Positions 22,075 to 31,866 are shown, numbered from the stretch's first letter. The stretch is DNA of 35,154 bases from an uncultured bacterium (GCA_905215335.1 CAJMPQ010000018.1:1-35154), one strand, 5' to 3'. The notes: a model not told the origin generated them from the letters alone. Program-made: numbers and translations.

Positions 22075-23856
22075 TTATTTACCTAAGTTTGCAGTACTTT
22101 TGATGTGCAATTCTCTAAGTTGTTGTAGAGAAGCTTCACCAGGAGCATCGCTCATTAAGTCTTTAGCACCTGCATTTTTAGGGAAAGCAATAACGTCTCT
22201 GATAGAATCCGTTCTAGCTAGTAATGCAACTAATCTATCTAGACCAATAGCTAAACCAGCATGAGGAGGTGTTCCGTATTGCAACGCATTTACCATAAAT
22301 CCGAATTTTTCTTGAGCTTCTTCTTCAGTTAATCCTAAAGCTTTGAATATTGCTGATTGAACTTCTGAAGAGTGGATTCTTACAGAACCGCCACCAAGTT
22401 CAGTACCGTTATAAACGATATCATAAGCGATAGATTTAACGTTACCCAAGTCTCCGGATTTTAATTTGTCTAAATCTTCAATGCATGGAGATGTGAATGG
22501 GTGGTGCATAGCCATAAATCTGCCTTCTTCTTCACTCCATTCAAACATAGGGAAGTCTACAATCCATAGTAAATTATGTTTAGATTCATCAATTAGATTT
22601 AAAGATTTACCAAAGTGTAATCTTAATCTGCCCATAATGTCATAAACTAATTTTGGTTTATCTGCTACGAAGAAGATAATATCTCCAGGTTGAGCTTGAG
22701 CTCTTTCTTGAATTTGTTTAGCTTGTTCTTCTGTAACGAATTTTAATACAGGAGATTTAGCTGTACCGTCTTCATTATAGATGATGTTAGCTAAAGCTTT
22801 AGCACCAAATGATACAGCAAGTTTTGTAATATCATCTATTTCTTTTCTAGAATATTTAGCACCACCAGGGATTCTTATACCTCTAACGATACCACCATTT
22901 TCTAAAGTGTTTTTAACGATTTGGAACTCAGATTGAAGAATGATATCACCGATATCAAATAATTCTAAACCAAATCTAGTATCAGGTTTATCTGAACCAT
23001 ATCTATCCATAGCTTCTTGCCAAGGTATTTGGATAAATGGAGGTTTGATATCTACGCCTGCAGCTTTGAAAGCATCTACAATTAAGCCTTCAACAACTTT
23101 AATTACATCTTGTTGTTCTACGAAAGACATTTCTAAGTCAACTTGAGTAAATTCAGGTTGTCTATCAGCTCTTAAGTCTTCATCTCTGAAGCACTTAGCA
23201 ATTTGGTAATATCTTTCGATACCACCTACCATCAATAACTGTTTAAAGATTTGTGGAGATTGTGGTAGAGCGTAGAATTTACCTTCTTGAACTCTTGATG
23301 GAACTAAGTAATCTCTAGCGCCTTCTGGAGTTGTTTTGATAAGAATTGGAGTTTCTACTTCTAAGAAATCTAAATTATTTAAATAATTTCTAATAGCTTG
23401 AACTATATTGTGACGCATTACAAGTTTTGATAACATTGGTTCACGTCTTAAGTCTAAGTATCTGTACTTTAATCTGATATCTTCAGACACATTATTGTCA
23501 TCTAATACAAAAGGTAAAACTTTTGCTTCAGATAAAACTTCAATAGTTTCAGGATACATTTCAACTTGACCAGTAGGATATTTTTCATTGTAAGTTTCTT
23601 CAGGTCTTTTTGTAACTTTTCCTGATACTTTTATTACATATTCTGATCTAACACGTTCTAGTGTTTTATGTACTTCAGGGTTTATTTGAGGATTTGCTAC
23701 GATTTGGAAAAATCCGCTTCTGTCTCTCAATTCTACAAATAAAATACCACCTAAGTCTCTAATACAAGAAACCCAACCTGACAATGTGATGTTTTCATCG
23801 ATATTTGTCAAATTAAGCTTTCCACATTCGTGGTCTTTAAACTTTGTTTTAATCAT
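22075..23856 (-). CDS. aspS: Aspartyl-tRNA synthetase
   Basis: A class II synthetase charging tRNA-Asp (or also tRNA-Asn if the enzyme is non-discriminating). The 593 residues show the N-terminal OB-fold anticodon domain (SGWVSCIRDLGGILFVELRD), class II motif 2 FRDEDLRADRQPEFTQVD, the bacterial GAD insertion, and motif 3 GLAIGLDRLVALL. Length is standard for the bacterial-type enzyme. AAGGG lies about 10 nt before the ATG. Two -10-like boxes (TATAAT and TATAAA) lie within 50 nt upstream, but no confident promoter can be chosen. Whether it also mischarges tRNA-Asn depends on gatCAB, which is not in the window. Confidence 0.97.
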   Translation of the reverse strand: MIKTKFKDHECGKLNLTNIDENITLSGWVSCIRDLGGILFVELRDRSGFFQIVANPQINPEVHKTLERVRSEYVIKVSGKVTKRPEETYNEKYPTGQVEMYPETIEVLSEAKVLPFVLDDNNVSEDIRLKYRYLDLRREPMLSKLVMRHNIVQAIRNYLNNLDFLEVETPILIKTTPEGARDYLVPSRVQEGKFYALPQSPQIFKQLLMVGGIERYYQIAKCFRDEDLRADRQPEFTQVDLEMSFVEQQDVIKVVEGLIVDAFKAAGVDIKPPFIQIPWQEAMDRYGSDKPDTRFGLELFDIGDIILQSEFQIVKNTLENGGIVRGIRIPGGAKYSRKEIDDITKLAVSFGAKALANIIYNEDGTAKSPVLKFVTEEQAKQIQERAQAQPGDIIFFVADKPKLVYDIMGRLRLHFGKSLNLIDESKHNLLWIVDFPMFEWSEEEGRFMAMHHPFTSPCIEDLDKLKSGDLGNVKSIAYDIVYNGTELGGGSVRIHSSEVQSAIFKALGLTEEEAQEKFGFMVNALQYGTPPHAGLAIGLDRLVALLARTDSIRDVIAFPKNAGAKDLMSDAPGEASLQQLRELHIKSTANLGK

Positions 23857-23912
23857 CTCTTATTTTCCCTTTTTGTCTATTTATATTGCAACTATTATAT
23901 TAACAAAAACAC

Positions 23913-23949
23913 AAAAAAAAGACTACAATATGTAACATTTGTAATCTTT
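23913..23949 (-). terminator. Intrinsic terminator of the 106-aa gene
   Basis: On the minus strand, an 11-bp stem with one G-U wobble (arms complementary to 23939-23949 and 23918-23928) is followed by an eight-base U-run (23920 down to 23913). It lies 16 nt after the stop codon of the small gene and isolates it from aspS. Confidence 0.85.
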
Positions 23950-23964
23950 TCTTTGAAGTTTTAT

Positions 23965-24285
23965 TTATAACAATTTGTCTTCATCAACTATTTGACAAGA
24001 ATGAACAATATTTAAGTTTATATTATAATAGCTTACTCTTTCCGGTTGATATTCAACACTTTTTCTGTTCATAATTATACAATCATGCATTGATATAAAC
24101 ATATTACCGCAGTTTAAAACATAAAATAATAGATTTTCTATTGTTGGATTTTCAACAACTGAAGGAATTGGTAGGTATAATTTACCTTTTATTAAATGTT
24201 CTTCTGTTGTGATTAAAATTGTCACATATTCTTGACTAGTTGGAACTGATTTTTGTGTTATGTTTTTAATGCTTTTTTTATCCAT
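23965..24285 (-). CDS. Small uncharacterised beta-rich protein (106 aa)
   Basis: I cannot name a family with confidence. The 106-residue protein has strands such as EYVTILITTEEHLIKGKLYLP and a C-terminal SYYNINLNIVHSCQIV, with no signal peptide and no membrane segment. The pattern of a short strand, then T-x2-H-x-I-x-G, then a helix (IENLLFYVLN), then FISMHDCIIM resembles small beta-barrel domains of unknown function seen in several phyla; this is only an impression. GAGGG lies about 8 nt before the ATG. It has its own terminator and is divergent from rqcH. Confidence 0.7.
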   Translation of the reverse strand: MDKKSIKNITQKSVPTSQEYVTILITTEEHLIKGKLYLPIPSVVENPTIENLLFYVLNCGNMFISMHDCIIMNRKSVEYQPERVSYYNINLNIVHSCQIVDEDKLL

Positions 24286-24332
24286 TTTTTTTCCCTCTTT
24301 TCAGCTAGAAAGTATACCATGAAATTTTGTAA

Positions 24333-24361
24333 TGGACAAGTAGTTTGATTTTTAGTACACT
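24333..24361 (+). promoter_or_regulatory. rqcH promoter, leaderless configuration
   Basis: TGGACA (24333-24338), exactly 17 nt, then TACACT (24356-24361), then 6 nt to the ATG at 24368. A start 7 nt after the -10 box falls on the A of the ATG. No ribosome-binding site is present. Confidence 0.6.
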
Positions 24362-24367
24362 TCTTTT

Positions 24368-25960
24368 ATGATTACTTTTGACAGCTTAACATTGAAAGCT
24401 TTTTTAAATGAAAATATAGATTTCTTGAAAGGTGCTCGAATTAATAAAATTCAGCAGCCAAATAGGCGAGAATTTGTTTTTACTTTGAGAAATAACGGGG
24501 AAACTCGTCAGTTCTATGCAAATATAAATCCTCAAATGTATCATGTCTGTTTTATGTCGCAGGAAAATGCAAATAAGAGACTTATTGAAATCCCTCAAAA
24601 GCCTCCAATGTTTTGCATGCTATTGCGAAAATATTTAGGTAATTCACGAATTGCAAAAGTTAATCAACCTGAGTATGAAAGAATTTTAGAATTTTATATC
24701 GAAACGTACAATGAACTAGGTGATAAAATTTATTTGTGTTTAGCCTTTGAATTGATGGGAAAGTATTCGAATGTTGTTTTATACAACTATGATACAAATA
24801 TTATTCTTGGATGTGCACATAATGTAGGAGCTGAAAAAAGTAGGGCAAGAGAGATGTTTGGAACATTGCCTTATGTTTATCCACCAAAGCAAAACAAAAG
24901 TAATATTTTAGATTACAATGGTGAACTTGATTACGAAAATTTAGCTAATGATTTTTATTGGATTTCAAAGTATTTTGCAACTCAATGTATCGGACAACCA
25001 TTATCGAAAATAAAAGATTTTGTACAATTAAAAAATGTTTCTCCTGTAATTTCTCAGGATTATCAATATTATTCATTGTTTCAAGAATTGCAACCAAATT
25101 CAGTTAGCAGTTCTTCAGTTAATGAGATGATTGATAGTTATTATGCTTATCATATTTCTAAAGAAAAGTTTAATAATTTGAAACTTCATTACACTTCGGT
25201 AATCTCACAAAAATTAAAAAAGGTTGTTAAATCTTTAAATCAAATGAATTATCAGGTTCTACAAAATACTGAAAATGCAAAGTATCGCTTGTGGGGTGAT
25301 TTATTAATGGCTAATTTGTATAATTTAAAAGATTATAGCAAATCCGTTTCTGTATATGATTATGAAAATGATAGACAACTAGTTTTGAAACTTGATGAAA
25401 CCAAAACAATTAAGGATAATGCAAATAAGTTTTATAAGTTATATAATAAGTCTAAAACGTCCAGTTCTAAACTATCAGAACTCATAGAAGATGCAACTCA
25501 AAAGAAACTTTATTATGAGAGGATTTTATATTCAATTAATATAGCTGAAAATATTGATGATTTATTAGAATTATCTGATGAAGTGGAAGAACAAATTTCA
25601 AATATCAAGAAAGTAAAATGTTCTTTAGAACCAATGAAAATAGAGCTAGAAAATGAGACTCGGATTTTTATCGGAAAAAATAATAAACAAAATGATTATA
25701 TTGTTTCTAAATTAGCTGATGAGGATGATTTGTGGTTTCATACAAAAGATTGTGCGGGTTCGCATGTGCTATTAAAAACTCAGTTATTAACGGATGATTT
25801 AATTTTGAAATGTGCAAATTTGGCAAAAAAATATTCAAGTGCAGGTAATTCATCAAAAGTGGGTGTTATTTATACTAAACGCAAGTATTTAAGAAAACCT
25901 CCAAAAGCTGCTCTAGGTTATGTTACTTATAAAAATGAAAAAGAAATAGTTATTGATTAA
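24368..25960 (+). CDS. rqcH: Ribosome quality control protein RqcH (NFACT family)
   Basis: A bacterial Rqc2/NEMF homologue. In Bacillus the family binds stalled 50S subunits carrying peptidyl-tRNA and adds C-terminal alanine tails for degradation; older annotations call it fibronectin-binding protein. The 530-residue protein has the NFACT-N domain at the start (DSLTLKAFLNENIDFLKGARINKI, read in parts, with QQPNRREFVFTLR), a coiled-coil middle (about 260-420), and an NFACT-R domain with DDLWFHTKDCAGSHVLL near 455. The C-terminal NFACT-C is short or absent (the usual length is about 570). It is probably leaderless. rsmE follows after 55 nt with its own -10 box. Confidence 0.9.
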   Translation: MITFDSLTLKAFLNENIDFLKGARINKIQQPNRREFVFTLRNNGETRQFYANINPQMYHVCFMSQENANKRLIEIPQKPPMFCMLLRKYLGNSRIAKVNQPEYERILEFYIETYNELGDKIYLCLAFELMGKYSNVVLYNYDTNIILGCAHNVGAEKSRAREMFGTLPYVYPPKQNKSNILDYNGELDYENLANDFYWISKYFATQCIGQPLSKIKDFVQLKNVSPVISQDYQYYSLFQELQPNSVSSSSVNEMIDSYYAYHISKEKFNNLKLHYTSVISQKLKKVVKSLNQMNYQVLQNTENAKYRLWGDLLMANLYNLKDYSKSVSVYDYENDRQLVLKLDETKTIKDNANKFYKLYNKSKTSSSKLSELIEDATQKKLYYERILYSINIAENIDDLLELSDEVEEQISNIKKVKCSLEPMKIELENETRIFIGKNNKQNDYIVSKLADEDDLWFHTKDCAGSHVLLKTQLLTDDLILKCANLAKKYSSAGNSSKVGVIYTKRKYLRKPPKAALGYVTYKNEKEIVID

Positions 25961-25986
25961 TTTATCAAAGATATTAGCTTTCGTGT

Positions 25987-25992
25987 TATAAT
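25987..25992 (+). promoter_or_regulatory. -10 box of the rsmE-cca unit
   Basis: TATAAT 24 nt before the rsmE ATG; the ribosome-binding site GAAGGGA lies between them. The -35 is poor (TTATCA with a 19-nt spacer), so activity is uncertain. Confidence 0.4.
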
Positions 25993-26015
25993 TTGGAAGT
26001 TGAAGGGATAAATTT

Positions 26016-26759
26016 ATGCCACATTTTTTTATAAATTCTAATCAAATTAATGATAAACATATAGAGATTTCAGATAAAGAAAATTATCAACATATTGCAA
26101 GGGCATTAAGAGCTCGAGCTGGTGAAAAATTACTTTTAATTGATGAAAACCAAGTTCAATATGAAACTGTGATTTCTGAGATTACAAATTCTAAAATTTG
26201 TACGATTATTGAAAATTCTTATAAATCAAAACGCTTTTTAGATTTTGAATTATATTTAGCTCAAAGTCCGTTGAGAAGTGATGCTCAATCTCTGTTGATT
26301 GAAAAAGCTACAGAATTAGGAGTAACTGGTGTTTATCCTGTTATGACAGATAATTGTGCATTGAATAAATCTGTTGTTGAAAAGAAAATTCCAAAATGGC
26401 AAAAGGTTATGTATGAAGCATCAAAACAATGTGAAAGAGCTGTTGTTCCAACTTGTTATGATGTATCTACTATTGAAGATTTGTTAGAAGAAAATAAGTT
26501 TGACAAAGTTATTACTTTTTGTGAAAGAATTGCTGATAAAACTATTAGAGATTCTTTTGTTTCAAAACCTATAAATAAAGATGATAAAGTCCTTGTTATA
26601 ATAGGACCTGAAGGCGGTTTTTCTCAAAGAGAATTTGACTTTTTCAAAGGTAAAAATCTAGAAATGTTGACTTTAGGTGATTTGATTTTGAAGGCTGAAA
26701 CCGCAACAGTTGTAGCTTTAGGTAATCTTATTTATGAATATTCAAATTTTAAAAAATAA
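26016..26759 (+). CDS. rsmE: 16S rRNA (uracil(1498)-N(3))-methyltransferase
   Basis: A SPOUT-class methyltransferase that methylates N3 of U1498 in helix 44 of 16S rRNA. The 247 residues have an N-terminal PUA-like domain with HIARALRARAGEKLLLID, then the knotted SPOUT domain with the SAM-binding GPEGGFSQREFDFF and LGDLILKAETATVVALGNL. Length matches the family (about 240-250 aa). GAAGGGA precedes the ATG. The last 26 bp overlap the start of cca in another frame, so the two are translated from one mRNA. Confidence 0.95.
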   Translation: MPHFFINSNQINDKHIEISDKENYQHIARALRARAGEKLLLIDENQVQYETVISEITNSKICTIIENSYKSKRFLDFELYLAQSPLRSDAQSLLIEKATELGVTGVYPVMTDNCALNKSVVEKKIPKWQKVMYEASKQCERAVVPTCYDVSTIEDLLEENKFDKVITFCERIADKTIRDSFVSKPINKDDKVLVIIGPEGGFSQREFDFFKGKNLEMLTLGDLILKAETATVVALGNLIYEYSNFKK

Positions 26760-28140
26760 AATTCAGGAAGATGAAATTTTAAATAATATATCAAGTTTTT
26801 TCCAAAACAAAGTTTACCTTGTTGGAGGTTCTGTAAGAGACTATTTGTTGGGAAAAACAACGTATGATAGGGATTTGATTGTTGTAGATGAAGATGCAAA
26901 ATCTTTTTCGTTGAAGTTGGCAGAATTTTTTGGAGCAACTCATATTCCTTTAGATGAAACGAATAAGATTTATCGTATAGTTTTGCCGGATAAAGAGAAC
27001 TATTTAGATATTACAAATCCTGTTGAAAATTCTTTGGAAAAAGATATCATGCGAAGGGATTTAACTATAAATGCCATTGCAGTTAATATTCAAACGGGTG
27101 ATGTTATTGATTTATGTAATGGAATTTCGGATTTAGAAAATAAACTTTTGCGAGGAGTAAGAGAAGAAAATTTTGTAGATGATCCATTAAGATTGTTGAG
27201 GGTCTTTAGATTTTATTCTGTTTTAGGATTTGAATTGGATGAGTCTTTGAGTTTTATTACTAAAAAATATTCAAATTTAGTCTTAAATCCAGCGAAAGAG
27301 CGTATTGAATATGAATTAATGAAGTTGTTTGACGGTCAATTTGCTGATGATGCTTTATTAAAAATGGATGAGTGTGGAGTTTTGGAAATGTATTTCCCAT
27401 TTGTGAAAGAGTTAAAGCAAGTACCACCAAATCTTCATCATCATTTGGATTTATTTCATCATAGTGTAGAAACCGTAAAGCAGATTGGTATTCTTTATAA
27501 TAATTCATCTGAAAAAGTTAAAGCTCATATGGATAGAGTCGATTTCGGTGGTTTTTCTAGAATTGCGCATCTAAGGTTGGCTGGATTTTTACATGATATT
27601 GGTAAATTTTCTACTTGGACTATTGAAGAAGATACCGGAAGACATAGGTTTATTAAACACGATGATGTTGGTGCGAATTTAGCTAAGCCAATGTTAAAAA
27701 ATATGTGTTTTTCAAATAAGCAAATTGATTATTTAACGCTTATGATAAAGAAACATATGTATCCAACAGCTGTTGTTTCTGCACCGGAATTAACAGATAA
27801 AGTTATGATGCGTTTCGTGAGAAAAATGGAAGATAATGCTATTGACAACATTTTGATAGCTCAGGCAGATAGACTTTCAGCTAGAGGTCCGGAAATTACA
27901 GACGAAATTGTTAATGAAAATATTTCAGCGTTGAATAATCTTCTAGAGTTTTATTTAAAAGCTAAAGAGACTTTAAAGCCTCTTCCTAAATTGTTGAATG
28001 GTAATGAAGTTATGTCAATTCTTTCGATTAAGCCATCTCCACAGTTAGGTAAGATTATGGAGGCATTACAAGAAGCTCAAATCTCAGGAGATATATTAAC
28101 TAAAGATGAAGCTGTTGCATTTATTAAAACTCTACAGTAG
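26734..28140 (+). CDS. cca: CCA tRNA nucleotidyltransferase / poly(A) polymerase family with HD domain
   Basis: A class II tRNA nucleotidyltransferase that builds or repairs the 3' CCA end. The N-terminal catalytic head has VGGSVRDYLLGKTTYDRDLIVV (in parts; DRD as the metal-binding acidic pair) and RRDLTINAIAVN, then DDPLRLLRVFRF in the neck. The body contains an HD-type phosphohydrolase domain (FHHSVETVKQ, GFLHDIGKF, HDDVGANLA). At 468 residues it is of usual size for an HD-containing form. Whether it adds CCA, CC only or A only cannot be decided from motifs. It overlaps rsmE by 26 bp. Confidence 0.88.
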   Translation: MNIQILKNKIQEDEILNNISSFFQNKVYLVGGSVRDYLLGKTTYDRDLIVVDEDAKSFSLKLAEFFGATHIPLDETNKIYRIVLPDKENYLDITNPVENSLEKDIMRRDLTINAIAVNIQTGDVIDLCNGISDLENKLLRGVREENFVDDPLRLLRVFRFYSVLGFELDESLSFITKKYSNLVLNPAKERIEYELMKLFDGQFADDALLKMDECGVLEMYFPFVKELKQVPPNLHHHLDLFHHSVETVKQIGILYNNSSEKVKAHMDRVDFGGFSRIAHLRLAGFLHDIGKFSTWTIEEDTGRHRFIKHDDVGANLAKPMLKNMCFSNKQIDYLTLMIKKHMYPTAVVSAPELTDKVMMRFVRKMEDNAIDNILIAQADRLSARGPEITDEIVNENISALNNLLEFYLKAKETLKPLPKLLNGNEVMSILSIKPSPQLGKIMEALQEAQISGDILTKDEAVAFIKTLQ

Positions 28141-28199
28141 GATAATTATATTTTAGTGTTTTATGATAAAATTAACTTGAATAAAGTTGAGGTAGGGAT

Positions 28200-31100
28200 A
28201 TGAAATTTAATTTTAAAAATGAAAAATTAAAGAAGTATAGTATTATTACTGCATCTGTTGTTGGGGTTTTTTATTTAGTATTTTTATTGTTACCGTTTAT
28301 ATTGTCTCCAATAGCAAATTCATATAGTCAACATGTTGCTGATTTAATAAAATCGACTACTGGTTTAGATGCTCAAGTAGAAGGTTTAGGTGTGGTAACA
28401 TCTCCTAAATTATCTGCTGGTTTTAAAGTGAAGAATATTTCAATATCTATACCTGCAGCAGAGTATCCATTATTTTCTGCCAAAAATTTGAATGTGAAAT
28501 TAGCTTTATTACCAATTTTAATAAGAAAAGTTCAGTTGGATGAAATTAGTGCTAAATCGGTTAGTGGTAATTTTATTGTCAAAAAAGATGGTTCATTTTT
28601 GGTTATGGATTATTTAACAAGTGAAGATGAAGAAAAAGGTGAACCTTTAACTTCATTACCTTGGGGGTTTAGACTTTCTAATCACTTGCCTAATGTGAAA
28701 GCTAAGGATTATAATTTAGCTTTTGTAGATGCATTGGATAATAAGTCTTATTCAATTAAAGGTGAAGACTTAAAAGTCACAGATTTTGTTTTAGATAAGA
28801 AAATAAAAGTATCTACTAAAGGTCAGGTGATTTTAGATAAATCAATTGTTTCAAATTATGATTTAAAGATATTTAATAAAATTATGCCAAATCTTCAATT
28901 TGATGATTTAGTTTTTCCTAAAAAAGTAGTTTTGGCAGATGAAAACGTAAAACAAGTTGCAAAAAACGATGAAATATTTAATGTAATTGAGTTGTTTAAA
29001 GCTATTAAGAAAAATGAATTTACTGCGGATTTAACAACGAATGTTAAATCTTTCGGAACTGTAAAATCTCCACATTTTAATGGTAGTATTTTGGTTAATG
29101 CTTTGAGTGTTGATGTAAATGGTAAAAAATTACCCGAAAGTTATATAAGTTTACTGTTTAAAGGTAATAAGGTAGATGTTGATTCTATTTTATTTACAGC
29201 TTTAGATGAAAATGAAAAAACTCAACTTATCGGTAATGTTCATACTGGTAAAAATCCGTCTATTGATATGACTTTAAGGTCTAATGCAAAGTTTAATAAT
29301 TTGATCCGATTAGTTGATAGTATAGCTCAATCTTTTGAATGTGATGAATTTAAAACTTTATCTGCTACAGGTGGCTTAGATGCAGATTTTAATATCAATT
29401 CTGATATGAAAAAAGTTTCATCTACCGGTTATTTAAAAGTTCTACCATCGAGATTGACTTACGGACTTTATAATGTAGTTGTCGATAATATTACTGCAGA
29501 TGTAGATTTGATGAATAATGATATTGTTATCAAAAAAGCAGGTTTTTCAATTTTTGGTCATCCGTTGAAGTTGTCAGGTAGTATTTCTGCGGATTCATCT
29601 ACTGATTTAAAACTTGTTGCTGATAAACTTTCTGTAAAAGGTTTGTTGGCAGCTTTAGGTCAAATATCTATATTGAAAGATAATTCCTTTAATAGTGGAA
29701 CTTTATCTGTGAATGCTACAGTTAAGGGTAAATTAAAACAACTGAATCCTGTTGTAAATGCAAATTTGAATAATTTGGATGTGTTAAATAAACCTTCAAA
29801 TACAAAAATTACATTGAAGGATTCGTTAATAGAAGTATTATGTGATAATAAAGTTTTAACAGGAAATATCAGTTTAGATTCACTTAATTTTAAATTGCCT
29901 ACAGCTATGATATCTATACCAAAAACAAAAATAGTTATGGATGCCAGCGATATAAAAATAAAGAATTCATATGTATTATTGAATAATTCTAAAATTGATG
30001 TTTCTGGTCTTGTTGAAGACTATTTAACAGATAAATTAAATATAAGTATTTTGGCAAAAGGTGATTTATTGTCCTCAGATGTAATTGCGTTTATGCCAAA
30101 TGATGCTAGAGCAATGTTTCCTTATTCAGGAAAATTACCTCTGCAAATATCTATAAGCGGAAATCAAAAAGTTCAAGATGTTTCTGTTGACTTAACCGCA
30201 AATAAATCAAATTATGTAACTTTAGCAGATGTTGATTATTTACGAAATAAGAATACAAAAATTCATACTGATGTAAAAATATCAGGTGATGATTTATCAT
30301 TTTTGAATTCTGGAGTTTGGGCTAATGATGATAAAATTGTTAATTTAAGCGGTGGAATTTCAAATTTATCATCTGAACCAAATTTAAATATATCTATAGC
30401 AATACCTCAAACTATGTCTTTCCCTATCTGGGGAATGAAAAATTCTAATATCTCTGCATATGGAAATGTTTCTATATTGGGTAGTGTTGCAAATCCAATT
30501 ATTAAGGGGGCTATTAATGCTTCTGATATTTCAATAAAAGATATGGATTTTTCAATTTCAGATTTGGTTGCAAATTTAGATGGGCCAATTTTAAATGGTA
30601 AAGCTACAGCAAGAAGCTTTAAGTTTGGAGGTATTGTTGCTGATAGTATTTCTTCAGATTTTTCTTTAGTTGATTATAATGATTTCTGTTTAAATAATAT
30701 TGTTGCTACTGCATTTAGTGGTAAGGTTAATGGTAATATTTCATATTCAATAAAAGATTCAATTACAGGAGTTGATTTGACTGGAGAATCTTTGAATTCT
30801 ACAGATGCAATCAATGGAGCTGTAGGAATTAAAAATGCGTTAACTGGCTTGTTAGATTTTAAAGCAAAATTATCGATGCAAGGGGTAACAGATAAAGAAA
30901 TAATGCAGTCAATGAAGGGTAATGTTACATTCAATGTTGCTGATGGTCGTTTTATGGGTATTGGTAGATTGGAAAATCTTGTAGCAGCTCAAAACGTCTC
31001 ATCTAATTCTATATTAAAAGCTGCTATAGGCTCATTATCATCTTTATCAACAATTCAGGAAACTAATAAGTTTAAAAATATATCAGGGGAAATGACTTTA

Positions 31101-31781
31101 GCTAATGGTATTGCTAATATTACAAACATTAAAGTTGCAGGTCCATTGATGGCATATTTTGTTTCCGGAACTTATAATATATTACCTAATTCTGCAAATT
31201 TAGTTATTCTTGGTAGATTAGAATCTAAAGTTGTATCTTGTCTTGGAGTGTTGGGTGATTTGTCTGCAGAAAAATTATTGTCAAATATTCCAAAATTAGG
31301 GGCTTTAACCTCTAGTATATTTAAACAATTAACATCAGATCCTGCATCTGAAAATATAGCTTTAATTCCAGCACTAACTGGTGGAAGTACTACATATAAA
31401 GATTTTAAGGTTGTTTTTAACGGTCCTGTAGAAAGTGCTTCTTCAGTTAGAAGCTTTAAATGGTTATCAAATTGTGATACTACACCAATTGATACTAAAA
31501 AAGAATTACAAAATGCAGCTGAAGCTGTTAAATCTAATGTTACTAATCGTATTGAAGAGACAAAAACAAATGTTCAGAATGTAAAAACTAATGTGAATAA
31601 TATTGTAGAAACTCAAAAAAATAAGGTTCAGACAACTAAGCAAAATTTAGAACAAGCTAAAACAGATATTCAAAATATCAAGAATAATTTTAATTCAGAT
31701 GGTTTGAAAAATATATTGCAAAGGGCTGTTGATAAATCTCAAACTCAAATGCCAAGTGGTCAAACTACTACTGGGGAATAA
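28200..31781 (+). CDS. AsmA-like envelope protein (1193 aa)
   Basis: A 1193-residue protein with an N-terminal membrane anchor (about residues 13-37, SIITASVVGVFYLVFLLLPFI) and no cleavage site. The rest is long and repetitive beta-strand-rich sequence expected in the periplasm. The region at about 900-1090 (KGNVTFNVADGRFMGIGRLE, GEMTLANGIANITNIKVAGP, VSGTYNILPNSANLVILGRL) matches the AsmA C-terminal style. AsmA/YhdP/TamB relatives bridge inner and outer membranes and help lipid transport. A charged, helical coiled-coil tail (about 1099-1165, NVTNRIEETKTNVQNVKTNV and on) is unusual for the family. GAGG precedes the ATG. It follows cca by 59 nt. Confidence 0.82.
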   Translation: MKFNFKNEKLKKYSIITASVVGVFYLVFLLLPFILSPIANSYSQHVADLIKSTTGLDAQVEGLGVVTSPKLSAGFKVKNISISIPAAEYPLFSAKNLNVKLALLPILIRKVQLDEISAKSVSGNFIVKKDGSFLVMDYLTSEDEEKGEPLTSLPWGFRLSNHLPNVKAKDYNLAFVDALDNKSYSIKGEDLKVTDFVLDKKIKVSTKGQVILDKSIVSNYDLKIFNKIMPNLQFDDLVFPKKVVLADENVKQVAKNDEIFNVIELFKAIKKNEFTADLTTNVKSFGTVKSPHFNGSILVNALSVDVNGKKLPESYISLLFKGNKVDVDSILFTALDENEKTQLIGNVHTGKNPSIDMTLRSNAKFNNLIRLVDSIAQSFECDEFKTLSATGGLDADFNINSDMKKVSSTGYLKVLPSRLTYGLYNVVVDNITADVDLMNNDIVIKKAGFSIFGHPLKLSGSISADSSTDLKLVADKLSVKGLLAALGQISILKDNSFNSGTLSVNATVKGKLKQLNPVVNANLNNLDVLNKPSNTKITLKDSLIEVLCDNKVLTGNISLDSLNFKLPTAMISIPKTKIVMDASDIKIKNSYVLLNNSKIDVSGLVEDYLTDKLNISILAKGDLLSSDVIAFMPNDARAMFPYSGKLPLQISISGNQKVQDVSVDLTANKSNYVTLADVDYLRNKNTKIHTDVKISGDDLSFLNSGVWANDDKIVNLSGGISNLSSEPNLNISIAIPQTMSFPIWGMKNSNISAYGNVSILGSVANPIIKGAINASDISIKDMDFSISDLVANLDGPILNGKATARSFKFGGIVADSISSDFSLVDYNDFCLNNIVATAFSGKVNGNISYSIKDSITGVDLTGESLNSTDAINGAVGIKNALTGLLDFKAKLSMQGVTDKEIMQSMKGNVTFNVADGRFMGIGRLENLVAAQNVSSNSILKAAIGSLSSLSTIQETNKFKNISGEMTLANGIANITNIKVAGPLMAYFVSGTYNILPNSANLVILGRLESKVVSCLGVLGDLSAEKLLSNIPKLGALTSSIFKQLTSDPASENIALIPALTGGSTTYKDFKVVFNGPVESASSVRSFKWLSNCDTTPIDTKKELQNAAEAVKSNVTNRIEETKTNVQNVKTNVNNIVETQKNKVQTTKQNLEQAKTDIQNIKNNFNSDGLKNILQRAVDKSQTQMPSGQTTTGE

Positions 31782-31801
31782 TTATTTAAGGATATAAATT
31801 T

Positions 31802-31844
31802 AAAAACCGGAGAATAACTTTATCAATGTTATCTCCGGTTTTTT
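31802..31844. terminator. Bidirectional intrinsic terminator
   Basis: AAAACCGGAGA-ATAAC pairs with GTTAT-CTCCGGTTTT, with one bulged A and a 9-nt loop; A and T tracts flank both sides. It serves the AsmA-like gene (plus) and the convergent repeat protein gene (minus). Confidence 0.9.
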
Positions 31845-31866
31845 AGGTCGAGGGATATTTAAATTA

